NCBI GenBank assembly: GCA_963800285.1
Contig: CAWDAL010000005.1
Span: 1 to 64,000 of the forward strand
Reading direction: 5' to 3'
Origin: DASUPK01 sp963800285
GTDB lineage: Bacteria > Actinomycetota > Thermoleophilia > Solirubrobacterales > 70-9
Length of the DNA stretch: 64,000 nucleotides
This document shows positions 36,174 through 45,141 of this stretch, piece after piece. The notes under the pieces are model-generated. The model saw only the letters and a program-made list of their open reading frames with translations, was not told where the DNA came from and searched no databases. The position numbers and the translations under genes are program-made. Within the stretch, counting starts at the first letter, position 1. Each line of letters opens with the position of its first letter.

Positions 36174-37361
36174 CTACCGGGCGCCCGACTGCGGCACGGG
36201 CACGCGCAGCGCTGAGAGGGCGACGCCGATGGGCACGAGCTCCGACACGCCGTAGTTCTGCCCCTTTTGCGCCAGCGCCTTGAAGCGGCCCGGAACCTCG
36301 AGCGTCGTGGATACGGTCGCGACGCCGCCCTTGTCCGTGCGCGCCGTTGCCCCGGCGAAGGTCACCCGCGCCTGGCGCAGGGGCCGACCAGCACGGGTTG
36401 CGTGAACCGTCACCCGCACCTCGCCCGGCAGCGCGCCGACCGTCCTGTCCGTGACCTCCACGTCGAAACGCCGATGGGCTGGAGCTCGCACGAAGTGGAG
36501 CAAGGCGCTGGTCGGCCCGAAGCTGAGACTGCATCCCGGATCGAACGGCCCGATCAGCCAGTGAAGCTGCCCGCCGAGCGTGGGAATCACGTCGAGGCCC
36601 TCCGACTCGCCGCAGATTCTCATTTCGAGTTCGAGTCGCCGCTGGCCGGTGTCGGTATCGACCGACCACACTTGATCGACTCCGTTGGCCTCACCAGCCA
36701 GCAGGAGCTGGCCGTCCTGGAAGACGGCGCCTGTGACCCCGGTCGGTGGCACGGCGTCCACGAGACGGCGGACGGGCTTGAGCAGGGGCCCTGCGGGGGC
36801 GCGATTGGCCTGCGAGACGTCGGCGGAGCGGTAGGCGAGCAGATCGTCGCCGCTGCTGGTCCAGATCAGCGAGCCGTCGGGCGAGGTCTCGGCCCACATC
36901 GCCTTCGGGATCTCCGCGGGGTCGAGCTTCACGTAGTAGCGGAAACCGAGCGTGCGGGGGTCCGCGACACCAAAGGCGCCGGTGCCGCAGGTGTTACCGA
37001 CTCCGGGCGTGTAGCACTCCATCGGGAGCAGCACCCGGCCTCCCTCGCCGGGATTCCAGGTGGGATCGCCGATGTGGTTGTAACCCTCAGCCATCGTCAC
37101 CGCGGGCGGGATCGCATTCGGGACGCCCGCGGTCTGTCGCAACTGCGGCGTGGTGCGCCACAACCCCTCAAAGACCCCGACGAAGTACAGGTTCGCCTCG
37201 GCCGGGTCGGAGGTGAGTCCCTGCCAGTAGGAGACGGGAACCGAGCTTGCACCGGTGAGGAGCCAACGTCCGGGATCCTGCGCGAGGGTGGTGGGTGCGG
37301 CGCTCAGTCCGAGAGCGACGATGGTGACGAGAACTGCGAAAAGTGACCGTGCGCAGCGCAC
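36174..37361 (-). CDS. secreted protein with C-terminal Ig-like domain
   Basis: This encodes 395 residues from GTG 37361. A signal peptide (SLFAVLVTIVALGLSAAPT) precedes a propeller-like or unknown N-domain (WLLTGASSVPVSYWQGLTSD, LIWTSSGDDLLAY, DQVWSVDTDTGQRRLEL). The last ~90 residues look like a Big/CarboxypepD-type Ig domain (VRVTVHATRAGRPLRQARVT, DKGGVATVSTTLEVPGRFK). No catalytic motif is seen. It is divergent from the penicillin acylase gene, with the promoters in the 130 bp between them. Confidence 0.65.
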   Translation of the reverse strand: MRCARSLFAVLVTIVALGLSAAPTTLAQDPGRWLLTGASSVPVSYWQGLTSDPAEANLYFVGVFEGLWRTTPQLRQTAGVPNAIPPAVTMAEGYNHIGDPTWNPGEGGRVLLPMECYTPGVGNTCGTGAFGVADPRTLGFRYYVKLDPAEIPKAMWAETSPDGSLIWTSSGDDLLAYRSADVSQANRAPAGPLLKPVRRLVDAVPPTGVTGAVFQDGQLLLAGEANGVDQVWSVDTDTGQRRLELEMRICGESEGLDVIPTLGGQLHWLIGPFDPGCSLSFGPTSALLHFVRAPAHRRFDVEVTDRTVGALPGEVRVTVHATRAGRPLRQARVTFAGATARTDKGGVATVSTTLEVPGRFKALAQKGQNYGVSELVPIGVALSALRVPVPQSGAR

Positions 37362-37493
37362 GTGGACCAGCCTAAACCCCCGCCACCAGCGAAGGGCATC
37401 AAACGACGACGTTTGGCGTGTCTGTGAAATGCTGTGGCCCGTCCAGTGGAGGGTCCTTGGTATGGACACCAGGTCGATAGGTCGACCGGTTTC

Positions 37494-39932
37494 GTGAGTC
37501 GGCGAAGCCTGTTCATCCTGTTTGTCGCCGTCATCTGGCTCCTGGCCTCCATCGCTGCGGCGGTGGCTCCGGCGCAGAACCGCGGTCATGACGAGCGCGG
37601 CGATGTGGCCCGCTACATCCTGCCGCCGGGCAACTTCGGTGGCGTGCCGTTCACCCAGAACTCGACTGACCAGCTTCCCCTCTACAGCGGGCTGACCCCG
37701 CTCCGCGACAACATCACCGATGCCGACATCGACCACTTCTTCCTGCCCGAGGACTTCCAGCCGATCGAACCGGCACACGAGGAGCAGACCGGCCGGCCGG
37801 GGCTCCGGCTCATCTACGACTCCTTCGGGATCCCGCACATCTACGGGCAGACCCGCGCCGACGTCGCCTTCGGCGCTGGGTGGGTCACGGCGCGGGACCG
37901 CGGGCTCCTACTCCAGCTGGGCCGGGGACCGGCACGGGCCGCCGTGGCCGACATCCCGAACCTGGACGCCTTCTCCCTGGTGACGAGTGGCCAGTCGTTC
38001 GTGCCCAGTGCCGCGACCGAGGCGCTCGTCACAAAACAGCGGCAGCTCCTGGTGGAAACCTACGGAGCGAAGGGACAACAGATCATCGACGACGCCCAGG
38101 CGGGCGCCGACGGTGTGAACGCCTACTGGGCGGCGCATGGGATCAACCAGCCGCCCGCGACCGTCAACGACGTGATCGCGGTGACGGCCTTCATCGGCTC
38201 GATCTTCGGCTCTGGCGGCGGCGGTGAGGCGGGGAACGCCGACCTGCTCGCGAAGCTGCAGGGGTCGCTCGGGCCCAGCAAGGGCTACAAGGCCTGGGAC
38301 GACGCGATGCTCGCCGACGACGAGGAGGCACCGACGACGATCAAGAAGCGCTTCGATTACCCGCCGCTCACGGGCGGCCCCGTGACCGGGTCGGTGGTGC
38401 TCGACGCGAACTCCATCCAGAGCCTGAATCCGCGGGTGCCGTCCGCGACGGCGGCCGCCGCGCCAGCCCACAAGGAGGCGTCGAACTTCCTGATCACGGC
38501 GCCGCACCGCTCCGCCAGCGGCAACTCACTGGCCGTGATGGGCCCGCAGCTCGGCTACTTCTATCCGGAGATCGTCGAGCAGGAGGACCTGCACGGCCCC
38601 GGCATCAACGCTCAAGGCATCGGGGTGCCGGGCCTCAACATGTACATCCTCATCGGCCGCACCCCGAACTACGCCTGGAGCCTGACCTCTGCCGACGGCG
38701 ACGTCCGCGACGTCTACGCCGAACGCCTGTGCGAGCCCGACGGCTCGGCGCCGACGCGCGCGCTCACCCACTACCTCTACAACGGCGTGTGCAGGCCGTT
38801 CGAGACCTTCGACGCGGGCCTTCTCAATGGCCAGCCGGTCCGCTACCCGGTGTCGGTCCACGGCCCGGTGTTCGCGACGGCGACCGTAAATGGGAAGCCC
38901 TATGCGCTGTCGCGCAAGCGCTCGACCTTCGGGCGTGACGCCCTCAACCTCGGGGCGCTCAAGGACATGACCGAGGGAAAGGCGACGACGCCGCGGCGCT
39001 TCTGGAGCATTGCGAACGAGTTCGGCTTCACCTTCAACTGGGGCTACGTCTCGCGCAAGGCCACCTCGTACTTCTCCTCGGGACAGCTGCCGAGGCGACC
39101 GCCGGGCCTCGACCGGCGTCTGCCCACGCTGGGCGACGGTCATCATGAATGGACCGGCTTTCTCAGCGAGAGCGAGCATCCCCACGACACGAGCGGCCCG
39201 GACGGGCTCCTGCTGAGCTGGAACAACCGCTCGGCCCCCGGCTTCATGCACGGCGACAACGAACCGTTCGGGTCCGTGCAGCACGTGGAGCTCTTCGACC
39301 AGTGGCCGAAGCACGCGCGGATCACGGACAACGTCGGGATCATGAACCGCGCGGCCACCGAGGACGACCGCTCGCTGGTGTGGCCCGTCGTCAGCCGGGT
39401 GCTCGACACCGGGCCGGCGCCGAGCGCGCGGGACCAGGAGGTCGTGGACATCCTCGACGACTGGGTGGGTCGCGACGCGCCCCGCCTCGATGCCGACGGC
39501 GACGGGCTCTACGACGAGCCCGGGCCCGTGATCATGGACCGGCTCTGGCGGCCGGTCGCAGACGCCGTCATGTCGCCGGTGTTCGGAAGCCTCGTCCCTG
39601 ACCTCAACGCGGTGCGCGGCCTGGGCTCGTTCTCCGGCGAGTCCTACGTGGACAAGGACCTGCGGACGCTGCTCGGAAGGAGGGTGCGGGATCGGTTCAA
39701 CCTAAGCTACTGCGGTGCCGGCTCCCTGAAGGACTGCCGGAGCTCGCTGTGGAGCGCGGTCCATCAGACCGCCGACCAGCTGGCGAGTCAGCTCGGCCAA
39801 CCCGACCCGGCACGGTGGAGGGGACCGGCGTCCCGCACCTCGTTCGTCCCCGGGCTGCTGCCGAACACTTTCCCGACGACGAACCGGCCGACCTTCCAGC
39901 AGGTACTCGAGCTGCAGCGCCACGGCGACTGA
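37494..39932 (+). CDS. penicillin acylase family (Ntn-hydrolase) protein
   Basis: This encodes 812 residues from GTG 37494; GTG 37434 is an alternative. A signal/anchor (LFILFVAVIWLLASIAAAVA) is followed by the alpha region with the classic LIYDSFGIPHIYG and DVAFGAGWVTARDRG. The autocatalytic cleavage/nucleophile region is KEASNFLITAPHRSASGN (Ser-Asn), then GPQLGYFYPE. NMYILIGRTPNYAWSLT and the oxyanion-region Asn in SWNNRSAPGF follow. Family members cleave amide bonds of beta-lactams or acyl-homoserine lactones; the substrate here is unknown. Confidence 0.85.
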   Translation: MSRRSLFILFVAVIWLLASIAAAVAPAQNRGHDERGDVARYILPPGNFGGVPFTQNSTDQLPLYSGLTPLRDNITDADIDHFFLPEDFQPIEPAHEEQTGRPGLRLIYDSFGIPHIYGQTRADVAFGAGWVTARDRGLLLQLGRGPARAAVADIPNLDAFSLVTSGQSFVPSAATEALVTKQRQLLVETYGAKGQQIIDDAQAGADGVNAYWAAHGINQPPATVNDVIAVTAFIGSIFGSGGGGEAGNADLLAKLQGSLGPSKGYKAWDDAMLADDEEAPTTIKKRFDYPPLTGGPVTGSVVLDANSIQSLNPRVPSATAAAAPAHKEASNFLITAPHRSASGNSLAVMGPQLGYFYPEIVEQEDLHGPGINAQGIGVPGLNMYILIGRTPNYAWSLTSADGDVRDVYAERLCEPDGSAPTRALTHYLYNGVCRPFETFDAGLLNGQPVRYPVSVHGPVFATATVNGKPYALSRKRSTFGRDALNLGALKDMTEGKATTPRRFWSIANEFGFTFNWGYVSRKATSYFSSGQLPRRPPGLDRRLPTLGDGHHEWTGFLSESEHPHDTSGPDGLLLSWNNRSAPGFMHGDNEPFGSVQHVELFDQWPKHARITDNVGIMNRAATEDDRSLVWPVVSRVLDTGPAPSARDQEVVDILDDWVGRDAPRLDADGDGLYDEPGPVIMDRLWRPVADAVMSPVFGSLVPDLNAVRGLGSFSGESYVDKDLRTLLGRRVRDRFNLSYCGAGSLKDCRSSLWSAVHQTADQLASQLGQPDPARWRGPASRTSFVPGLLPNTFPTTNRPTFQQVLELQRHGD

Positions 39933-39987
39933 TCGAAGCCGGAAGATCGGCCTGCCCATGTGCCCTGAAGGCCAAAGCGGCCGAGCG

Positions 39988-40443
39988 TTACGGCTCGACG
40001 CCAACGCGAAGGTCGGGTGCCGGCGCGCCAAGCTGGCGCGCGAGCAGAAGCGTGTTCCAGACGTGCCAGAGGTCGGTCACGCGACCTTCGCTGTCGTATC
40101 GGAAGAAATGCATGTGCGGGACCTCAACCCGCTCGCCGGTCACCGGGAGGCCGGCCATCGGACCGATCCGCAGCGGGCCGCGGTGCGTGCCGGTCATCGT
40201 CGATCGGCAGGCGACGACATCGCCCTCGCAGAGGATCTCGTGCACGTCAAAGCGCAGGTCCGGGAGAGCGGTGCGCAGGGTTGAGATCACCTTCTTGAGG
40301 TGTGCGGCGAAGTCGGTGCCCTCGGGCTCCTGGTGGTCTACCGCGCCGGGGGCTAGCGCCGCATCGACGTGATCGAGCTCCCCGCCGTTGAACATGCGCT
40401 CGAACCCCTCGAGGGTCCGCTCCTTGAGCTGCTCACTGGTCAT
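39988..40443 (-). CDS. ester cyclase / SnoaL-type polyketide-cyclase-like protein
   Basis: This encodes 151 residues with the ester-cyclase pattern: VDHQEPEGTDFAAHLKKV, DLRFDVHEILCEGDVVACR and VEVPHMHFFRYDSEGRVTD. It differs from the MSEEN family in the array. It is divergent from a TetR gene 53 bp away, with an operator-like palindrome between, so it is probably the regulated target. Confidence 0.78.
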   Translation of the reverse strand: MTSEQLKERTLEGFERMFNGGELDHVDAALAPGAVDHQEPEGTDFAAHLKKVISTLRTALPDLRFDVHEILCEGDVVACRSTMTGTHRGPLRIGPMAGLPVTGERVEVPHMHFFRYDSEGRVTDLWHVWNTLLLARQLGAPAPDLRVGVEP

Positions 40444-40480
40444 CTTCGGGCCTCCTTAGAGTGCTATTCCATCCGCTAGA

Positions 40481-40498
40481 ACTCTATCCTAATAGAGT
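40481..40498 (+). promoter_or_regulatory. TetR operator-like palindrome
   Basis: actctatcctaatagagt: perfect 7 bp arms around ccta, overlapping the GTG start of the TetR gene (40497). A further agagt half-site lies at 40458-40462. Confidence 0.6.
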
Positions 40499-41120
40499 GG
40501 CATCGGTCAAAACGAGGCAGCAGATCGCGGCGGAGGAGACGCAGCGCGCCATCATCGCGGCGGCCGGGCAGCTGTTCGGCGAGCAGGGCTATCACGCCAC
40601 CTCGATCGCCCGGATCGCATCCGAGGCCGGCGTCGCCGTGCAGACGATCTACAACTCGGTGGGGTCAAAGCGCGAGATCCTCTCGCGCGTCCTCGACTTC
40701 GCCGCCGCGGGCGAGCGCGCGCCGCTGCCGGTGCCGCAGTTCATGCGCGAGCTGACCGAGCGAGAGCCCGATCCGCGCGGCATCGTCGCCCAGATCGTCG
40801 AATTCTGGCGCGGCGCGTTGCCCCGCACGGCGCCGGTGCTCCGCATCATTCGGGAGGCTGCCGCGGCCGATCCCGATGCCGCAGCCCTGGAGCGCGCCCG
40901 CGCCGCACAGCGGTTGAACAACTACGGGGAGGCGGCGCGGCTACTGGCCAAGCGCGGTGCTCTCCGGAGCGGGTTGTCAATTGACGAAGCGGCCGCCGCG
41001 ATCTTCGCGATCGGCCATCCCGAGACGTACCGCTCACTGGTCCTCGAAGGCGATTGGGACGACGAGCTCTGGGCGGCGTGGGCCCGGTCAACGCTCGAGT
41101 CCGCGCTGCTTGAGCTGTGA
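40497..41120 (+). CDS. TetR-family regulator
   Basis: This encodes 207 residues from GTG 40497. The N-terminal helix-turn-helix is AAGQLFGEQGYHATSIARIA followed by AGVAVQTIYNSVGSKREIL. The ligand-binding half is unique to the protein. It is divergent from the ester cyclase gene, and the palindrome over its start suggests autoregulation. Confidence 0.85.
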   Translation: MASVKTRQQIAAEETQRAIIAAAGQLFGEQGYHATSIARIASEAGVAVQTIYNSVGSKREILSRVLDFAAAGERAPLPVPQFMRELTEREPDPRGIVAQIVEFWRGALPRTAPVLRIIREAAAADPDAAALERARAAQRLNNYGEAARLLAKRGALRSGLSIDEAAAAIFAIGHPETYRSLVLEGDWDDELWAAWARSTLESALLEL

Positions 41121-41289
41121 CCGCGGTGCGGGGGCCCACCGGAGAAGCATCCGCCCGGCCCGTAGTCGAAGAATCGCGCGTCGCAGACGACCGATGCCCA
41201 CGGGGACCAGCCGCCGGGGAGCGCGGCACTGCCCTTGCGCGATCAGGGGCACTGATGGTGGTCGGTGATCGTCTTGAGCGGGAGGACTG
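41121..41289 (+). other. intergenic stretch between convergent genes
   Basis: No gene, repeat or hairpin is recognised. Confidence 0.3.
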
Positions 41290-42783
41290 TCAACCGTCCG
41301 CAATCCTGATCAGCCCACCGAGGCTTCCCGAGTAGGCGACTCCGGCCGTCCCAATCGAGATCGGTGAGTAGTGGTCGTTGAAGTACGTGCCTGCCCCCGT
41401 CAGCTTCTTGTAGACGGTCTTGCCGCTCTTCAGGCTCAGCGCCGTGAAGTACCAGGCCTGGCTGCCGTCCGAGGTCGGCGGACGCGTGTACGCGTACAGC
41501 AGGCCGCTCCCGAGTGAGGCCTTTGGGACCCCGGACGCTGCTCGCTCCTGGCTGGTCCAAGCGGTCCGGCACTTGCCGCGCCTGACATCGATTCGTGAGA
41601 TGCCCGGGGCAGTGAGCTGACCCGCCTCCATCGTCTGGAAGGAATAGCCGTAGTTGTTCTCGACGATCAGCGAGTTCCCGAAGGCGACGAGGGAGTTCTC
41701 GGTGTCCGATGCCCCCGCCGCAAAGACGCCGCGCCGGCAGACAACGCGGCCCTTGGACTTGCGGCCGCGCTCGTAGACGATCACGTGCATCCGTTTGGCG
41801 TTGTCGGTGATCGCGACCGTCGACTTGCCGATCAGCGTGGGCGTCGTTCCGGAGCCGGCGGATAGCTGCCCGGGCTGCTCGAAGCCGACGTTCGGGTACT
41901 TGCGGCGCCAGGTGGTCTTGACCCGGCCCTTGACGGCGTCGAACCGGTAGAGAGCCTTGGTGGTGACGATGTAGACGCCTCCGGTCTGGTCCACAGCGAA
42001 CGAGTTGCCGATCGGCTCTCCGAGCCGCCGGGAGTGAATCGAGCCATCGCGCGGATCGATCCAGCCGACGACCCCATCCTCGCCGGCGAACCAGATCCGG
42101 CCCTTCCAATCCGGAATGGCGGATTCGATGCCGGTCCCGGCCGGAATCACCGAGGTCAGGTCGTAGTCGGCGACCTGGCTGAATCCCGTGGGTCCAGACT
42201 CGCGGATGATGAAGACATGGCGTGTCGTGGTCGGGACGACGACCTGGTCGTGTCGGTCGAGATAGAAATACCCACCCCCGCTCACGTTCTTGAACGGATC
42301 GCCGGTCGTGACCTGGCGGGGCGGCAGGGTGAAGGTCGCGATGGTCGCGAGACTGCTCGGGTCGAGCATCACCAGGACCGGGCCGTCGAATCCGATGCAG
42401 ACCGTCACGATCCGGCCCCGGGCGTCGAAGGTGAGCGACCCGCAGGCGCGGGTGAAGAAGGTGGAGGTGATCGCCAGGTTCGTCCCTGAGGGCCCGCGCC
42501 GCCCGTACGCGTCCGTCTGGTAGGCGTCCACGTGCAGGTTGCTACGTCCGTTGGGCGCCATGAAGGGGTTGCGCGGAGCCTTCCAACCCCGCTTGATCGC
42601 GTGGAGCTTCGCGGGATGCCCGATGTAATCCGGCGCCGTGGTCGCGGCGCTGGGGATCGGTGCCGCCGAGGTCCCGGCGACCTGCGCCCGGGCGCTAGCC
42701 GCAATCGACGCGATCGCCGCCAACCCAAGCAGCGGCGAGACGATCAACGCGTTCCGGACGCGAGCGGATCCTTGCTTCCTCAT
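41290..42783 (-). CDS. secreted beta-propeller protein
   Basis: This encodes 497 residues from ATG 42783 with a good ribosome site (aggagaggg). A signal peptide (LIVSPLLGLAAIASIAASAR) precedes a propeller with blade-like repeats: GRIVTVCIGFDGPVLVMLDP, GGYFYLDRHDQVVVPTTTRH, GRIWFAGEDGVVGWIDPRDG and GGVYIVTTKALYRFDAVKG. A PQQ-dehydrogenase-like or quinoprotein-like fold is possible, but cofactor ligands were not identified. It is divergent from a TetR gene with operator-like repeats between. Confidence 0.68.
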   Translation of the reverse strand: MRKQGSARVRNALIVSPLLGLAAIASIAASARAQVAGTSAAPIPSAATTAPDYIGHPAKLHAIKRGWKAPRNPFMAPNGRSNLHVDAYQTDAYGRRGPSGTNLAITSTFFTRACGSLTFDARGRIVTVCIGFDGPVLVMLDPSSLATIATFTLPPRQVTTGDPFKNVSGGGYFYLDRHDQVVVPTTTRHVFIIRESGPTGFSQVADYDLTSVIPAGTGIESAIPDWKGRIWFAGEDGVVGWIDPRDGSIHSRRLGEPIGNSFAVDQTGGVYIVTTKALYRFDAVKGRVKTTWRRKYPNVGFEQPGQLSAGSGTTPTLIGKSTVAITDNAKRMHVIVYERGRKSKGRVVCRRGVFAAGASDTENSLVAFGNSLIVENNYGYSFQTMEAGQLTAPGISRIDVRRGKCRTAWTSQERAASGVPKASLGSGLLYAYTRPPTSDGSQAWYFTALSLKSGKTVYKKLTGAGTYFNDHYSPISIGTAGVAYSGSLGGLIRIADG

Positions 42784-42811
42784 TCCCTCTCCTCCATCTG
42801 ACATAATTGCT

Positions 42812-42835
42812 GTTATCTGGATAACGAACATTATC
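42812..42835 (+). promoter_or_regulatory. TetR operator-like repeats
   Basis: The palindrome gttatctggataac (42812-42825) is followed by a second inverted pair gataac-gaaca-ttatc sharing a half-site. It sits between the divergent starts at 42783 and 42851 and probably controls both. Confidence 0.6.
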
Positions 42836-42850
42836 TGAATCCTCGCCCGA

Positions 42851-43495
42851 ATGCCACGACCGCCCACCAGAGCCGAGCAGCAGCTGCGGACCCGCGAGCG
42901 CCTCGTCGACGCGGCCGCGCGGGTGTTCGCCGAGCGTGGCTATCAGGCAGCCACCCTCGAGGAGGTGGCTCGCGAGGCCGGGTTCTCGACCGGGGCGGTG
43001 TACTCCAACTTCGAGGGCAAGGAGGACCTTTTCCTTGCCCTCGCCGACCGCCAGGTCAGCGGCCGCGCCGAACAGGCGCAGGCGGTGGCCGCCGCAGCCG
43101 CGGAGCACGGCTCCTTCGGCGATCCCCGGCGATTGGAGTCCGCGATCGCGTCCTGGTTTCGCTCGTTCATCGACGAGAACCAGGATTGGCCGCTCCTCTT
43201 CTACGAGTTCTGGTCCTATGGCGTCCGCAACCCTCGCCTCCGCTCCGAGTTCGAGGCACGCCGCCGGGCGGCGCGCGAGGCGATCGCCCTTCCCCTGGCC
43301 GAGGCGGCAAAGACGCAGGGACTCGTGTTGCGCTATCCGCCGGAGCAGCTCGCGGCGGCTCTCAGCGGAGCGATCAACGGGCTGGCTTTCGAGCGCACAG
43401 CCGACCCCGAGGCGCTCTCCGAGCAGGTCGCCGCCTTCTTCGTCTCCACCCTGATACGCGAGAGCCTGGTCGAGCCCGGCGCCGGGCCGGGCTAG
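42851..43495 (+). CDS. TetR-family regulator
   Basis: This encodes 214 residues from ATG 42851. The helix-turn-helix is AARVFAERGYQAATLEEVAR then AGFSTGAVYSNFEGKEDLF, a canonical TetR_N. The C-terminal region (WPLLFYEFWSYGVRNPRLR) is of the type found in TetR_C regulators of efflux or lipid genes. The likely target is the divergent secreted propeller gene. Confidence 0.87.
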   Translation: MPRPPTRAEQQLRTRERLVDAAARVFAERGYQAATLEEVAREAGFSTGAVYSNFEGKEDLFLALADRQVSGRAEQAQAVAAAAAEHGSFGDPRRLESAIASWFRSFIDENQDWPLLFYEFWSYGVRNPRLRSEFEARRRAAREAIALPLAEAAKTQGLVLRYPPEQLAAALSGAINGLAFERTADPEALSEQVAAFFVSTLIRESLVEPGAGPG

Positions 43496-43675
43496 GCGTC
43501 TTCCAGCTAGATCGTGTTCAGCAGAGCCTGGTCCTGGTCAACATGGTGCTTCTCGAGGCGCAGCACCGCCCAAGGGCGCCGGAACCGGGCCTTTCGTACG
43601 TCCGCCAGGCATCAATCCGAGATCAACTCAGGAGAGCTCAGCCCCCTGCACGAAGGTTTAGGTCTCACGCCTACG
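43496..43675 (+). other. intergenic, no feature recognised
   Basis: A 180 bp gap before the PAP2 gene. A short ctcaggagagctcag motif (43627-43641) recalls the CTGAG-rich spacer of the att-like repeats but is isolated. Confidence 0.25.
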
Positions 43676-44542
43676 ATGCTTGTGATCGTGACCTCGCGGA
43701 GCGCCCTTCAGGCAGCAGCGCTATCTCTGGCAGGCCTGATTCTCACGGGAATCGTTGCCTTGGCCTTGCCCGTCGGGCGCGGCTTCGACGCGACCACGCT
43801 GCACGGCTTCATGGGTTTTGACCGGCCGATCGCGGATCCGCTGCTCCTCTTGGTCATTCAGGTGGGCAACCCGGTCATCTACGCCCTCCTGGGCGGACTC
43901 CTCGCCAGTGTCGCCCTCAGGCAGCGGCGGCCGCGGCTGGCTGTGGCGATAGTCGCGATTCTCTTCGGGAGCGTGGCGTCCGCGGAGCTCCTGAAGCTGC
44001 TGCTCGCTGGTTTGCGCCAGGGGGTTTGGGTTACATCGGATTGGTCGATCGGTGGGGCCACCTGGCCGAGCGGCCACGCAACCGCTGCGATGAGCCTCTC
44101 CATGTGCGCGATCATGGTGAGCCCGCCGGCTCGGCGCCACCTGACCGCCGCGGCCGGGGCCGCATTGACAATCACAGTGAGCTACGCGTTGGTCATCGCG
44201 GGCGGGCACCTGCCGAGTGACGTCATCGGAGCGTTCTTCGTCTCCGCACTCTGGACGGCGCTCGCCGTTGCAGTGCTACGGCGCGATCAAGAGGCGTCGA
44301 CGCCCAACACCTGGCGATCGTTCTTCAGAAGCTCACTACCGCCCTTTGCCGTCACGTGGGGGATCGCCGCCGCCTTCGTTGCAGCCGTAGTGATTGCACA
44401 TCCGGACGCGGCCGCCGGGTATGTCCCTGGACATACGAAGTTCCTGGTTTGTGCGCTGCTGATCGCGCTGATCGCGCAGGCGGTGGTCACAGGATTCGCG
44501 CGATTGCTCAGCACCGGAGTGGTCGATGCGAGCAGCGCCTAG
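43676..44542 (+). CDS. PAP2-superfamily membrane phosphatase-like protein
   Basis: This encodes 288 residues from ATG 43676 with 6-7 membrane segments. PAP2 motif 2 is ATWPSGHATAAMSLSM and motif 3 is ALVIAGGHLPSDVIGA, though the Arg usually preceding motif 3 is replaced. The first motif (KxxxxxxRP) is weak (LLKLLLAGLRQG). It could dephosphorylate phosphatidic acid or polyprenyl phosphates. It is followed immediately by a tRNA T-arm fragment. Confidence 0.75.
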   Translation: MLVIVTSRSALQAAALSLAGLILTGIVALALPVGRGFDATTLHGFMGFDRPIADPLLLLVIQVGNPVIYALLGGLLASVALRQRRPRLAVAIVAILFGSVASAELLKLLLAGLRQGVWVTSDWSIGGATWPSGHATAAMSLSMCAIMVSPPARRHLTAAAGAALTITVSYALVIAGGHLPSDVIGAFFVSALWTALAVAVLRRDQEASTPNTWRSFFRSSLPPFAVTWGIAAAFVAAVVIAHPDAAAGYVPGHTKFLVCALLIALIAQAVVTGFARLLSTGVVDASSA

Positions 44543-44571
44543 ATCGGAGACCACCCCGATGCCGGAAGGTC

Positions 44572-44596
44572 GCGGGTTCGAATCCCGCCCCGCTAC
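44572..44596 (+). repeat. partial tRNA-fMet 3' fragment (T-arm and acceptor)
   Basis: Part of the att-like core (ggtcgcgggttcgaatcccg then ccccgctac). The anticodon loop, GGTACC dyad and hairpin are missing. Confidence 0.7.
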
Positions 44597-44750
44597 CAGT
44601 TCGTCGCTGCTCGGTGCTGAGCACCGTGGGAAGACTGGTGCTGCACACGGTTGAAAGGGAGCTTCCGGCGCCAGTTTCGCTGTTACCTCAAACGGAGGAG
44701 CCAAGAATGAGACCGGGATATGGGCACATTGCCCGCGCCGTACTGGCGGA

Positions 44751-44930
44751 CAGGAAAAGCCGGGCCGTATCCCGCTGCTCTCTCAGATCACGATCCAGGT
44801 CCTGCCCAGGATCGACCTGCGCCGCCGATTTGGCCCCCAGCCCGACGAGGAGGCGGTCTACCACGCGGTCACCGTGATGATGCAGGAGGCGCTCGACGAA
44901 CTCTCGGCCGAGCGCGAGCTGCCGGTCGTC
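44751..44930 (+). pseudogene. C-terminal remnant of a 1-acylglycerol-3-phosphate acyltransferase-like gene
   Basis: The frame reads KPGRIPLLSQITIQVLPRID, LRRRFGPQPDEEAVYHAVTV and MMQEALDELSAERELPVV. This is the usual C-terminal tail of PlsC-type acyltransferases. The catalytic HxxxxD and EGTR parts are absent. A trailing frame (HEKSEVVEELEHGGLE) may be another fragment. It is non-functional. Confidence 0.5.
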
Positions 44931-45141
44931 GCACACTGGGTTCGCGGCACGAGAAGAGCGAAGTCGTCGAGGAGCTGGAGCACGGCGGTCTCGAGCGAGA
45001 GGTCGAGGCCGCGATCGAGGCCGAAAACGCCTCCCGACTAGGTCTGCCGCATGCGGGGGGATCAGATGGGTTGCGATCACCCCCGATCTGGGCAGCGGGT
45101 TCACCGTCGCCTGAAGCTACCTATGATTCTTGCCATCTCGC

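Noticed and set aside
41088..41303. Basic minus-strand frame between TetR and propeller genes
   Set aside because: Composition is Arg/Pro-rich as expected from antisense high-GC DNA; no start signals and it overlaps both neighbours.
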